From Mesostigma viride (taxonomy: Eukaryota; Streptophyta; Mesostigmatophyceae; Mesostigmatales; Mesostigmataceae), in the NCBI GenBank assembly GCA_009746045.1, contig RPFO01000104.1, forward strand, positions 1,957,948-2,021,947: a stretch of 64,000 bases of DNA, written 5' to 3'. Under the pieces are notes generated by a model. It was not told the DNA's origin. It did no database searches and saw only the letters and a program-made list of their open reading frames with translations. The position numbers and the translations under genes were made by a program. Positions 22,806 through 34,478 of the stretch are shown here, in pieces; position 1 is the stretch's first letter, and each line of letters begins with the position of its first letter.

Positions 22806-25800
22806 CTATGTGGTAGTTGGCGCGACGGTGGCAATGCCTGCTTGCACCTCGTCCTCGGCCAGACACCTGGCAATTGTCTCGACCGTGCACAAGCGGATGG
22901 CCTTGAACGCGTCCAGCACCCGCAAGAGCGTGTGCTCAAAATCATTGGAGTGGTCTTGGAACGGCGCCGCACGGTCAAAGTAGTGATAGCGGATGTTGAC
23001 CTGGCGTGCACGATCCATGCCAACGATGCAGGCAGGGGATGCAAGGCGGTTCGAGGGGCGCAAGGGGTGCACAAAGCTTATTGGCGAAACAAATACACAG
23101 CAAGGTGTGAGAAGCAACAAGTACCAATTGCACGACAGCGGATTGTTGAACCGAGATAAGTAAAGGAAATTACGATTCCAGACGCAAAACCAGGCTATGA
23201 GAGGCTCTTGTTTATTGTTCATGGACTAGTGGAGTAATGCACAGCTTGCGAATAGGGCCTTCAAGTTAAGATGCCAGATGTGCTGAGCCCTCCGACCCCT
23301 ATATATGTCTGTTATACTTGTCGGCATGATCTCTGACGAGATGCCCGATGTGCTGGGCCCTGCTAACCCCCTCACTCCCCACCCTGCCCCCCTCGTGGGA
23401 CTAAAAGAAGAAGTCGGGACTCATATCTTGCAGCCTAGCCCCTAACTTCCCACCTTTGTGCTGGGCGAGTCGACACTGTAGACATCCAAACACCAAGTCG
23501 TTGTTAACCATGTTCAACAATCCCTGGCATTACTTTTGTGCTGGGTGAGTTGAACCTGTAGACGTCCAACGAGTACACCATGAACAGTCCTACTGACATC
23601 CAGTCTTGACAAAGTGCTTGGTGCTTGGTTCCGGTACCTTTGTGCTGGGCGAGTCGAACCCGTAGACGTCCACCCTCTGGCACATCTGCAGCAGGAACGC
23701 GATGCCGACAAACCCGGTGGGCGCGCTTTGCACGCCTTCCCACGTGATGTCATAGCCCTCGAGTCGCTTCATGACCGTCTTGTACAGCGTGATGGAGGGG
23801 ATTAGGAACTCAGGCGCCAGCAAGTAGATCGTCTCGTCGGGGTACCTGGGGGGGGGGGGGAGGGGGGCGCAAGGTGGACGGGAAGACAATGGCAGAAAAG
23901 TATTTTACTGCATGTTGTCTTGTCTTCAAAATCTCGCAGTCACATCGGAGAAGTGAACCCAATCCCCCCAGAAAGCGTTGAGAGAAAGATAAGGCAAGGA
24001 AGATGTGGCAAGGGGGAGGGGGGGAGGGAGGAGACGCGAGAGAGCCGGGGCGACAAGGGGCATGAAAGACAAGGCACAGGGGGGGGGGGGGGGGGGGCAA
24101 TGGGCAGGCAGAGGGGGGGAGAGGGGGATGGGCAGGCGGGCGGGGGGGGGGCGAATCCAAACACAGGGCAAGAGACAAAAAAGATCCAGGCAATAAAGAG
24201 TGGGAAACCAGCCCCTGTTCAGGTGAGTGTTTTTATCACTCACCTGGTTTTTAAGTGGTGTTCACCACCTGACAGGGGTAAAGAGAGTGGCAACCTTCAA
24301 GTAACACGAGGGTGACTTTTCCTCCTTTATTTCATAGCGAACATAAATGGAGGGGGCTGGATAAACGAACGTGAGTGTGCGAGTCCCCGGCATGATGCCA
24401 TATTTGTGGCAGCTCTTTGCGTTAACCCTCAAACTGGCCTATGGGCTCGTTAGCACCCAGGCGCACTCAGCGTGGTGGCTTCATAGGCCTTTCACCGAAA
24501 CAGGCCCCTGCGCCACATTCACAGAATGATTGCCATCGTAACACTACTCGAAATCGCCCAATAACCAACTCCTCTCCCTCTCTCTACAGCTCACCTCTGT
24601 ATAACTGCACCCCATACCAGTTTCCCACTAGTCCCTACTAACGCGGATCCTCCTCCTTGGCCTCGCATTGTCGTAATAACACCAACCCATACCTCTTCTG
24701 AAGCATGCCGCAGTAGCGGTAGCTTTCTTCACGCTACGGCTGAATGAAGTATCACATGAATGAATGGCCACATCAGCGATACCAGAACCAGCCCCTTTCA
24801 TCCGTTCCCAAGACGTTTTCCTGCCGCCCATACCTCTTCCGGACCATCCCGTAGTAGTGGTAGCTCTCCGCACGCCACAGCAGCAATATGTTCCGGTGGT
24901 GGCCGGCGCCCTTTTTCCGATGCCCGCCCCCCCCGGGGGGCTCGTCCTCGACGATACCGTTGTGGCTCTCCAGCAGCGCGTCGCCCCACTTGCGATTGAG
25001 CAGGCGGAAGGTCGTCTTGGAGCCCACGTGCTGCTCGAATCCCTTGGTTACTCTGGTGGTGATGATGGCAGCGGTAGGGGGAGGAGAGGGGGGCAAGGAG
25101 GTTTGGGGGGGAGGATGGAATTGAGGGATGCCGAGAGGCAGGGACGAGAGGCTGGGGGGAAAGATTCTGGACTTCCCAGGGGAACCCGCTCGCGGCCAAG
25201 GAGGTCAGATGCTGGATGGCACAGACCTAGTCGGGTTGGGGCAGACAACATGGGACCGATAACAATGGGCCGGCATGGTGATTGGGCCTGGTAATTGTCC
25301 ATGGTAACTATACCTGGTAATTACACCTGGTAATTGGACCTGGTAGTTGGACCTGGTAATTGGACCTGGTAATTTGACCTGGTAAGCAGACCTAGGGGCG
25401 GACATGTCATCCGCAGGGGGAGGGTTCTATGTGGGGGAGGGTGGGGGCGTGCTAGGCTGCCCCGTGGGGGCGTGCAAGGTACGACAGGCTGTGTGGGTGG
25501 CAGGCCGAGATGGGAGTTCCAAAATCCTAAGTGTGCCTTGTGTGTGTATGAAGTGAGACAACTATTCCTGGACGCATGGCGATCCAACTATAGTGTAGTG
25601 TGTTTGTATGTGTGCGTATGCGTGCGTGTGTGTATGTGTGCGTGTGTGTATGCGTGCGTGTGTGTATGTGTGCGTGTGTGTATGCGTGGGTGGGTGTATG
25701 CGTGCGTGTGGTGGGTGGTTAGTGGTAAGCATTCAGCTGTGTACCACAACTGCCTTGGAGGCAGAGGCATTGCATTGGCTGGGTGGGTTTTGGACATTGA

Positions 25801-28800
25801 GTAACACCAACGAGTGCATCGCGGTTCTCCATCCCATGGGCTTGATGGAAGGGTCGTCCTAGCATAAAAAAACCAAAATGCATACTACTAATGGTTGTCT
25901 CCTTGATAATCACAGGGTCCGTACAAGAATGTCAATCATAGGGGTGACCTTCCACCCTGAAGTACACTCTGTCGCTAAAATTTGATACGCTGACCTCCGT
26001 TGCTGACCTCCATTCTCAACAGGGGAACTATTGAGCCAGCGGTAAGCCACTATAGTGCAGGGCCGCATGGTCACTGTAGTTCCGGGCCACGAGGTGCTGA
26101 GCGATCATGTCATTGGACCATGGACTCCATTGCGGCCTCCGCCGATCGAAGGAACTGGAACGGGATGAGGACAAAACCCTCAACAACCTCCCTTTTTCCC
26201 TACCATTCCTTGCCCCAAGCACCGCCCCCCCCCACCAGCACACCCCTTGTTGCCCCCAAGCACGTGGTCGATTCAGGGCTGGACAACTCTGTGGCGGTCC
26301 ACAAGTCAATAGCCACCCATCAATGCATCGACACTGCCCAGCCACAACACCAGTGACCACAACAACATCAAGAACATGCACAACAACAACAAACACAAAC
26401 AAAAGAGAGTAACGCACGCGTCGTTGTAGCGCAGCACCACGTCGTGACGGTCGATGGCGTCCCCTGCCTTGGACTTGAGCAGGCCCCCACTGTTGCCCAC
26501 GGCCGCACAGCTGGTGAACCGCTGCTTCGTGTACTTGAGAAGCGTGTCGTTCACAGGGAGGGCTTCGGTGAAGCGTGTGCGGCCAAACTTCCACTGCGTC
26601 TGTGGGTGGGTAACACAGGGGGGGGGGCAAGCAGGGGGGGGGGCAAGCAGGCAGCAGGTGGTTGGCTGGCTTATTGAGAAGTTGGTTGGTCAGTCGGTTG
26701 GTTGTGTGGGTGGGTGCGTGGGTGGGTGGGTGGGTGCGTGGGTGGGTGGGTGGGCAAGTGGGGGGGGGGTTGAAACCAAGGCAGCAGGGCAGTGAGTTGG
26801 GATATTGACACATTACAGGGTTACTTGCTAGTTTGCTTCGGTTGCATGGGTGGCCACGAGAGCGTATGCGTTGGTGGGTCATGGTAAGCTGGTTGGCTGG
26901 ATACAGCTGCACACAACCTGATCGTTACTGCATCGATCACAAAAATCCGCGGTGTGAGATCGACTCCTCAGCAGCTTTGCAAAACAACTGTCACCGCTCC
27001 TTCTCCACGACACCCATCGCCCACAGCCCTTTCTCCCGTCCCCCTTCCAGCCCAAACCAGAGCTCGGCCGGGGCCCTTCGTGTTTACCCCAAACCAAGTA
27101 AAGAAAACTGTTTAGGGTTAGGGGTTTAGGGCTTAACTAGACACTCAATCAAGGAACGAATCAGGCTTATCAGAGACACCTGTATGTGCGCGGTCCACTT
27201 ATATTAAAGAAGTATTGTATGTTAGATATGGCCCCCGACTGCCCTGGCTCTCGTGCCTAAGATACTAGCCCTGGGTCGGGTCCTCCATACCTCGAAACTT
27301 TGGCCTACCTCGAACCTTCCACCCCACCTCGAACCTTTTCCCCTACCTCGGACCTTTCCCCTTCCTCGAACCTTTGCCCTTCCTCGAACCTTCCCCCCCA
27401 CCTCGAACCTTTTCCCCTACCCCTAACCGTTTCCATTACCCCTAACCTTTTCCCCTACCCCTTAACTTTTCCCCTACCCCTAATCTTTTCCCCTACCTCG
27501 AGCCTTTCCCCTACCTCGAACCTTTCCCCTACCTCGAGCCTTTCCCCTACCTCGAACCTTTCCCCCTCCCTCGTGGCTCAAACCTTTCCCCCTCCCTCGA
27601 GGCTCAAACCTTGCTATAGGAGTGTACCCCCCACCTGTAAGTGCGCCGTCCACTTGCGTATATGCCGCCACGCGTCACGCTGATACGCGGCTTCATCGGG
27701 CGACCAGAAGGGGGACGGCCCCCCCCCGCTCCCCCCGCTGGTCCCCTTGTGTGCGATGAGGGCGGGGATGTGACGGATACGAGGCATCAGCCCCTCCATC
27801 AGCTCCTGCGCGTGCTCCATTACCAGGTCTGCTCGGGGTTGGGTTCAAGGGGAGAGGGAAGAGGGAAGGGAGGGTTGGTTGAAAGGGGAGAGGGGAGGGG
27901 GGGGGAGGGAATTACAGGGTTGACAATCACAGGATCACATGACAACGGTTTGAGTCTTTTTTCTTGTTTCAAAGTCTCCACCGAGGCTGCGCTCAAAGGC
28001 CGTTCTTGCGATGCAGAGGCCAGGGGCTGGCGGCAATGATACATGTATTTATTAACTTGGTAAAGTAATCTGCTTTAGTTGGTGAAGGAAATTAGTGTGT
28101 GGGGGGGGCAACATCATCCCATCAGCGTCGCATCCTGCTCACAGATAGCCTTCCCCCACAGATAGCCTCTCAACCATAGATAGCCTTTCAACCACAGATA
28201 GTCTCCCACTCACACATAGCCTTTCACCCACACTCCCCCATTCACCCTAAAGTGTAGCGCACGTTTCCCCCTTGTCTACACATTCCACTGGCACCTGTCA
28301 CTAGCCCTTCATAAGACTCCAAACTTGAAAACGGGGGAGTTGGGCACATAATTCCTAGCATCCGTCCCTCGTTACCTGTGGCACATTTCGCCCCCACCCC
28401 CCACACGCCAGGCATCACAATCCAGAGCCCATGAGCCCACCACTCACCCATTGTGCAGTTCTCCCCACCCCTTACCCCACTTGGTACTGGCATCCCTCCC
28501 CAGTCATTCACTCATCCATCCCTTATCCCGCGCCCCCACAAGCACTCACCGGTCGTGCAGTTCTCCCCCCTCCACCCGCTGAAGCACCGGCACTCGTCGG
28601 GGCGGATGCACTCGCCATTCTCGCAGCCATGCAGGTTGCACAGCGCTGATGGGAAAACGGAACGCATGGCAGCATACGGGTAAGTTGAGGGCCCCTTGAT
28701 GCATGTGATGACATGCAGGTTGCGCAGCGCTGATGGACAATTCAAGAGGACAACCAAAAGGTTGGCAGCATAACGCTTAACTGCAGATCACATAGAGCAC

Positions 28801-31800
28801 TAAGAGTATGCAGGTTGCACAGCGCCTGCACTATCGTATAAGTAGTTATAGTATAGTTGATTGTGTAGTATACCTTTCTTGCACTCCTTGCCAAACCAGC
28901 CGTCGTCGCAGTCGCACCCTTGGCGCTGGAACGAGAACGTCCCGTGTTCGCACTGCTGGTCGCACGTCAGCCCGTGCCAGCTCTCGTCGCACGCGCAAAA
29001 GTTGGGCTGCAGGCAACGCCCGTGGTTACAGCTGCGCGTGCACACGGCTGCCAGCCAGCACAAGAGCGACCCGATTCCCACCGCACGGCACAGCACGGCA
29101 TGGCGCAGTATCGCACGCCACAATCTTGCATGGCAGAGCGTGGCATGGCAGAGTACGGCACGCCACAACATGGCATGGCACAACATGGCATGGCACAACA
29201 TGGCATGGCACAACATGGCGTGGCACAGCATGGCATGGCAGAGTACGGCACGCCGCAACATGGCATGGTGCAACATGGCATGGCACAACATGGCACGCCA
29301 CAACATGGCATCGAGCAACATGGCATGGCAGAGCATGGCACAGTACAGGATGGCGCCCCAGCGTTTTCTCCCCCCATACCTCCCCTCGCCACGCCGAGCC
29401 GGCCACAGGATGCAAAACAACCACCCACGAAAAGCACAGGCGGGCACCACCCAGGAGCGTGTGTCAGGCAACGTTGTGTCAGCTCGGAACGGTGTGTCAG
29501 CTCGGAACATGTGTCAGCAGTAGGACAGTAGTCAGATAAAGAGGCTATGCATGACGCTGTCCCCAAGAGCATCGTTTAGAGTTGTTCAGGTACTGTGAAA
29601 CCGTACAAACTTGCAACCTCTGCTGTGCACGAGCACATGGACAAGCACAGCCAGGCCCACGCCTCAACCCTCACCACACTGGGGTTGGTCATGAACCAAC
29701 AAGGAGGAAGAGGGGCTCACTTGTGGCATTGCTCCACGAACAAAATATAACATTAGTGATACTACAAACAACGATAATAGTAAATCCCGACCGAGGCCTG
29801 AAAACAATGGCCCAGAATCCTGCAAGGATAACTCTTCTCAGCCTGTGTCTGAGAACACTTCATCACCGCTGCGCTTGTACTTGCGTTCATCACGGCTGCA
29901 CGTGTGATTACGCATGTTCGTCAACGCTGCGCTCGCAACCACTCACGTTCGTCACAGCTGCGCCCTTTCCACCCATCCTCACACGTGCAGTAGCCCGGGC
30001 GCAGGCACTTGCCGTGACCACACCGCTGCTCGCAGATGGCTGCACGGCGAAACGAGCGAGGGCGAAAATAGGAACAGTTCACCGAATGAGCGGGAAGCAA
30101 GGACCTATGACCACACCCCACTTCACGGATGCAGCATGGCTGCATGGCAACGCCAGCAAGTGCAAGAGTTAAGAAAATGAGTAGACGGGATGGAGATAAA
30201 ACCAGGACCTATAACTGTATCACTGCTCGAAGATGGCTGCGTGCCACGCGGCTTTATGAGAAAGAATGGAATTGGCAAACGATTAGTAGAATACAAGACA
30301 AGCTAAGGCCGGATGCTCGCAAGTGTTTGCGCACAGCATGACAGGGGCAGGAGGAATGGCAGAACCCATAGAGCTTTGAGGAAGAAGAACTGTTCAGTGA
30401 GATCACAATAACTAGGTAAAAGAAACCAAAATAATAATCAATTTAAAAAGCAAGTGCTGTGTCACCATTAAAAGCGCTGGTGTGCGCCCACAAGCATCTG
30501 AGGCAACCCAGCTGAGCTTGCTACTTTGGGTGACGGCATAACGATGACGTTATAAAAGACCATGTGGCGAGAGTAGCGAGGGTGGCAGCGTGTTATTACT
30601 GATGGCAAACTTATAAGGTAAATCAGGGTACACTATTGGATAGCCACATGGACCGGGGTTCTGTCATTGCCGACCGATCAAAAAGTACGAAGGACACCAG
30701 TGTTTTTGGTAAGGTTTTTTGCCACGTGCCAGTCGGCTGACGCACCGCCGTCGGTGGCGCTTTGGCCGGCTGACACGCCACCGTTGGCAGCGCATCAGAT
30801 CATACCAGTTAGGGTAGGGTCCCAGGGGACCCTTACAGGGCAGAATGACCCTCAACGACCCCAAGGAGCGGAATTACCGGGGAATGGGGGGTGGGGCAGT
30901 CGAATCGGGGGCAGGAATGAGATGGGAAAGGGACGGGGGCGAATACAGGTTGACGCGGCCGGCACCTTGGTGGCCTATGCACAAATTTACGTCCCTGACG
31001 TGTGACGACTTGGTGCACGCCAGACGACTGACTGACACGCAGCCTAAATTTACGCGTCCGTCGCCCCACGCGCTGCCTAAATTTACGCGTCCGCTGGCTG
31101 AGGCGCGGAGTGAAAATGCTGACGCGCCAGAGCTTGGCGAGTCAGCTGCTGACGCGTGTGTCACGCTACCAAAAACACTGAAGGACGCAATCATCAGTAA
31201 TAATTATCAGTAAAACAACCAACCACAGCTCGTGGCAAAGTCTTCTGTGATCCGGGTTTGGAAAAGACCCGATGAGAAGGGTGTCAAGAGGGACTGACTG
31301 TGCCGGCTACATCCCTGGCTGTGGTGGGTTCCCACAGTGATGCCGTGCAAACAAATACACCGCACACATGCATCACTTTAACATTGCATGACTTTAACCG
31401 TATGCAGGCAGCCTGCATGAGAAAGACATGTCACTCATCAGCATGGTATAGCCGGTGGATCATGAACATGACAGTGTTCAATCTAGTAAGTGCCACCTGT
31501 CATGCTCGCACCGCATGCCAACATGTACTCAACCAACAAACCCGACGACCTACCGTACTTGTGAAATACCTTACCAAATATTCCTAAGTAGTGAGTACTA
31601 GGTCATTGTTCGCCCCTTCGCTTGTTTGCACCCTCTCGTGGCGAATATTACTAGGTGGTAAACGGCCACTGTCTGAGCCCCCCCCCCCCCCCCCCCTCTT
31701 ACCTTGTTCGCACAGCTCGCCCTCGTATCCCTTGTCGCACTCGCAGGTCCCATTGTTGGCGCAGCGCTTGTGGCCTGATGCACGCACGCACGTATGTGCA

Positions 31801-33296
31801 TGCATGCACCCAGTCCAGTCCAGGATGAGGTGGAGGATGGTGGGGAGGAAGTTGGGTGATGGCAGGGGGGCGAGGAGGGAAAGGAGGCGGGGCGAAGGGG
31901 GGAAGGGGGGGGGGGGGAAGGGAAGGGAAGGGAAGGGGGAACCGTAGAAGCGCAGCACACAACTACTCTGTATTGGTAGTGCGCTGGGTATGTTAACGCC
32001 CAACCAGACCCACTCACCAACACCCCCCTGCCCTTGGACCCAGAATCTTACGTGAAGCTGAGCACGTGGCTACACGCAACCCCCCTGTCATGCTCGAGGG
32101 ATCAGGTACTTGGGATCACAGAATAGTGAATACATTCTGACAAGATTATAGAATCATGCAAGGATGATAGGATTTCTATTTTCGATACCTGGGCGAGGCA
32201 GATCACCTTGCCAAACCCGGTCCGGGGGCGCTTGCTTGCTCTTCCTGGCTCTCTGCTGCGAGATGGCCTAGGTGCACGATGATTGCATGGCTGGCACGTG
32301 GGCAATTACATCCCTGAGACTCACACTGCAGGGGTGCACCTGAATCGGCAGGCCCTGGGACTCCTGCCGGGCAAGCTGGAAGCGATGAAGATGAGCTTCT
32401 TACAAGATTTGCGAACACCGTAAACAAGAGGCACACGAGTAGCGAGGATGATCGATGTGCCCTACAGCGCACATATTTTGGCCAGCGGTCCCAGCTCTCC
32501 AGCTTGTTGGTTCCTACGAATGAGAATTGTTCCACAAAGCGCACCTATTTTCGTGAAGGACGCCTGCTCTCGGCCCTCCAGCTTGCTTAGCTTGGACTTG
32601 AGCTTGTGGCCGCCATGGACGTCATCCTTGACAGTTGACGCCCGGGGGTCATCTGGGGGGAATGCCAGGTGGCGAGGTCCCGTGGTAGCCAAGTAGCATT
32701 GTGGCAATTTGGCAACGTGGCACGTGTCCGTGGCAGACAAGCCGACAACAGAAGGCTTAGGATGGCTCGAACTTCTCTCAAGAGCAGTTGCTACATGGAA
32801 GCACTGCAGAATTTCTAAGAGTAAACTACTTTTCTGAACTCTACTATCAAAGGCACGATGTAACTAAAGTAAGTTTATGTGTCATGAGCTTTCCACTGGG
32901 CTGTCGACTATACCGTTGAAGCTGCAATAGCATCAAGGTGTCCATGTCCTTTGTAAATAATCGCGGTGAATGGCACCAAAGCGCAGCAGTTGGCTGGTCG
33001 CGCAAGTCGCAGTCTCGGCGAATTGCAACCGTGCACAGACCGGGGGGAGGGATGCTCCTAGATTCACGCCCAAGGACTGGCATGCACGTGAAAAATGAGG
33101 CAAAGGAATTGAGCACAAGACATCAACTACGCTTTTCAAGACGACCAAGTGTACTGGTTAGTCAAATCGGCCATGCTCAGATGGACTCACCTCCTAGCAT
33201 GTAATAACTGATAAATAGAAGGCATATGGCCCACAGCAGCAGAAGATACCGATATGTGGACCAGCGCGTCGTCGTCTTCCGTGGTGCCGAAAACAT
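22806..33296 (-). CDS. EGF-repeat GT29 sialyltransferase-like protein, 12 exons
   Basis: Golgi type II glycosyltransferase, predicted 560 aa. Exons (minus): 33296-33191, 32652-32545, 32375-32340, 31774-31703, 30039-29947, 29047-28874, 28645-28550, 27828-27635, 26599-26418, 25052-24834, 23845-23638, 23000-22806; every junction is GT-AG and in phase. Residues 1-16 are basic, 17-34 are the membrane anchor, then comes a stem. Exons 4-7 encode five tenascin-type EGF modules (C-x-x-x-G-x-C ... C-x-C ... G-W-x-G-x-x-C). The catalytic half has sialylmotif L (CAAVGNSGGLL from Cys324, and IDRHDVVLRYN), motif S (SAPTGFVGIAF, Cys482, VDVYGF), motif III (HYFD, 502-505) and motif VS (His513-x4-Glu518). These define GT29 and should bind CMP-sugar; donor and acceptor are unknown. 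Exons 2 and 3 (stem) are the least certain. Confidence 0.92.
23457..23575 (-). repeat. Two echoes of the exon-11 donor edge (sialyltransferase gene)
   Basis: The true exon end and donor on the plus strand is ACCTTTGTGCTGGGCGAGTC (23637-23656), continuing to GTAGACGTCCA. Copies at about 23454-23488 and about 23531-23569 keep TTTGTGCTGGG(C/T)GAGT, then GTAGAC(A/G)TCCA, including the potential donor. All lie in the intron just after the exon. Confidence 0.9.
24060..24160. repeat. G-rich low-complexity tract
   Basis: Runs of G on the plus strand (C on the transcribed strand) within an intron of the sialyltransferase gene. Proline- and glycine-rich readings here are artefacts. Confidence 0.85.
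24688..24745 (-). repeat. Echo of the exon-10 donor edge (sialyltransferase gene)
   Basis: CCCATACCTCTTCTGAAGCA, then CCGCAGTAGCGGTAGCT, parallels CCCATACCTCTTCCGGACCA, then CCCGTAGTAGTGGTAGCT at the real exon end (about 24827-24878). The copy lies about 140 bp further into the intron and keeps the donor. Confidence 0.85.
25286..25395. repeat. Minisatellite, about 13-bp unit TGGACCTGGTAAT
   Basis: About eight degenerate copies in the intron upstream of exon 10 of the sialyltransferase gene. Confidence 0.85.
25600..25730. repeat. GT-rich microsatellite (TGTGTGCGTG type)
   Basis: Irregular GT/GC array in an intron of the sialyltransferase gene. Confidence 0.9.
26612..26775. repeat. G-run and GTGGGTGG low-complexity tract
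   Basis: Two G runs (26613-26645) followed by GGTGGGTGCGTGG repeats. On the transcribed strand this is a C-rich tract just upstream of the exon-9 acceptor. Confidence 0.9.
27110..27132 (+). repeat. Short interstitial TTTAGGG-type telomere-like sequence
   Basis: TTTAGGGTTAGGGGTTTAGG, one G more, then CTTAA, in an intron: about three units of a plant/green-algal type telomere word. Could be chance or a repair scar. Confidence 0.5.
27290..27612. repeat. Minisatellite, about 18-bp unit CCCTACCTCGAACCTTTC
   Basis: About 17 degenerate copies directly downstream (in transcription order) of exon 8 of the sialyltransferase gene. Confidence 0.93.
28130..28240. repeat. Short degenerate repeat, CACAGATAGCCT(T/C)TCAACC
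   Basis: Five loose copies of about 20-23 bp in a sialyltransferase intron. Confidence 0.75.
28440..28475 (-). repeat. Echo of the exon-7 donor edge (sialyltransferase gene)
   Basis: CCACTCACCCATTGTGCAGT, then TCTCCCC, parallels GCACTCACCGGTCGTGCAGT, then TCTCCCC at the real exon-7 end (28542-28568), including the GTGAGT donor on the transcribed strand. Confidence 0.85.
28710..28835 (-). repeat. Two echoes of the exon-7 acceptor edge (sialyltransferase gene)
   Basis: ATGCAGGTTGC(A/G)CAGCGC, the start of exon 7 with its CAG acceptor (real copy 28629-28650), recurs at about 28716-28735 and about 28807-28825 in the upstream intron. Confidence 0.88.
29095..29350. repeat. Minisatellite, 15-bp unit CATGGCATGGCACAA
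   Basis: About 17 variable copies in the intron just upstream of exon 6 of the sialyltransferase gene. Six overlapping long ORFs here are artefacts of this array. Confidence 0.95.
29838..29942 (-). repeat. Three echoes of the exon-5 donor edge (sialyltransferase gene)
   Basis: The real end is ACTCACGTTCGTCACAGCTG, then CGC (29941-29963). Copies are ACGCATGTTCGTCAACGCTG, then CGCTCG (about 29910), ACTTGCGTTCATCACGGCTG (about 29879) and GAACACTTCATCACCGCTGC (about 29848). They are spaced about 31 bp apart and lie just after the exon in transcription order. Confidence 0.85.
30125..30260 (-). repeat. Echoes of the exon-5 acceptor edge (sialyltransferase gene)
   Basis: The block CGCTGCTCGCAGATGGCTGC (real acceptor region, 30024-30043) recurs as CACTGCTCGAAGATGGCTGC (about 30220-30239), and more weakly near 30130-30150, in the preceding intron. 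Confidence 0.7.
32465..32512 (-). repeat. Echo of the exon-2 donor edge (sialyltransferase gene)
   Basis: On the minus strand AAGCTGGAGAGCTGGGACCG, then CCAAAATATGTGCGCTGTAG, parallels the real exon-2 end AAGCTGGAGGGCCGAGAGCA, then CGAAAATAGGTGCGCTTTG. This moderate match supports exon 2 being a real exon. Confidence 0.55.
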
Positions 33297-34478
33297 GGCA
33301 AAATATAGAGAAGCTACCTAGCAGTTGATATGCCAGTGATACTTTCCAAGTTGTCCTAGTAATTGGTTGTGGCATTCGTGCAAAGTGCGGGCACTATCGT
33401 CGTATAAAGGGGTTCCTGGTCTTTCCCTTGGCAGGGTCGCAACTCGGAAGTGTGCAACCATTTCCTCGACTAAGCCCCATAACCCCATTGCAACGTCTTG
33501 CGCAGATATGTTAGTGTGCACATAAGAACCAGAGCTAATCTCGTGCAGCTTAGAGCTGCAAATCATGTCCGTCTTCCCCGCATTGAAGAAGCGAAACTTT
33601 AACCGTCGACTGATCAACTTTACATTGACAAAGCAGCACGAAGGGAATGCCGAATTACGAGCGGGATGCATCAGCCATCAGTGCCATTCATGGCGTAGAC
33701 GAAGGCGAAAGGTAAAATACGGCATGGCAAAATAGTAGCAACTGGCAACGCTCCCATTCTTAGACGCGCGGACTAATTGCCATTTCTGCCAGCGCAGCGG
33801 CAACACCGTACTGTAGCAGCAGCTGAAGCCTAAGATCTACCCAGATACACTGTAGTGACTTGGGCTGCTGTTGTGCTGTAGAGTGTAGCCTGTAGGTCTG
33901 CGTGCTGTTAATAATTGTTAAAAGTGCTTCCTAAATTCCTATCTGAAGCCCACCTGGTAGCCTGGTAGGCTGGTAGCTTTGTATGCTCACTGCTCAGTGA
34001 GAACTGAGACCGGAGACGGTCATCGGTCAACGGTGGGCCTGGCCCGTCGAGGTCACTTTGCAATAACATGCGCCTCGATGATTATACTGCCGTGCGCCCC
34101 CGAGCATCTGAGAAAACGGGGCTGTTTTTAGCTGGAACAAGGCATGGCTGACCGGCCACAGGCAATAAGGTAGAAAGTAGAAACCTGAGTCTTGCATTAC
34201 GGAGGTTACAGAGGATGTTACAACAAGAATTTACAAATACGTTACTTAGCAATTCTGTTTAGCGGACTAGGTGAATTCGGATCCAGAATGTCATATACGT
34301 GGAAGCATGGCTGATGTAAAGCTGGGCCTACAGGCAAATTGGGGGCCCGTCAGAAACAGGAAATGCAATAATAAAATACCCGCACATTTACATTGCGCTG
34401 GCTACCTATGAAGGGCTCGCTATGAAGGACTGCGAATTGTAATAAAGCCGGGGTTTCTTACCGCGCGAATCGTTGGAA
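33297..34478. promoter_or_regulatory. Divergent intergenic interval, sialyltransferase / CFAP263
   Basis: 1.2 kb between two divergent start codons. No transposon fragment recognised. Short ORFs (for example 33318-33671 minus) show no family signature. Presumably holds both promoters; no specific element could be assigned. Confidence 0.4.

Noticed and set aside
28800-29572. Six overlapping 130-243 codon frames
   Set aside because: Produced by the 15-bp CATGGCATGGCACAA array; only the EGF exon at 29047-28874 is supported.
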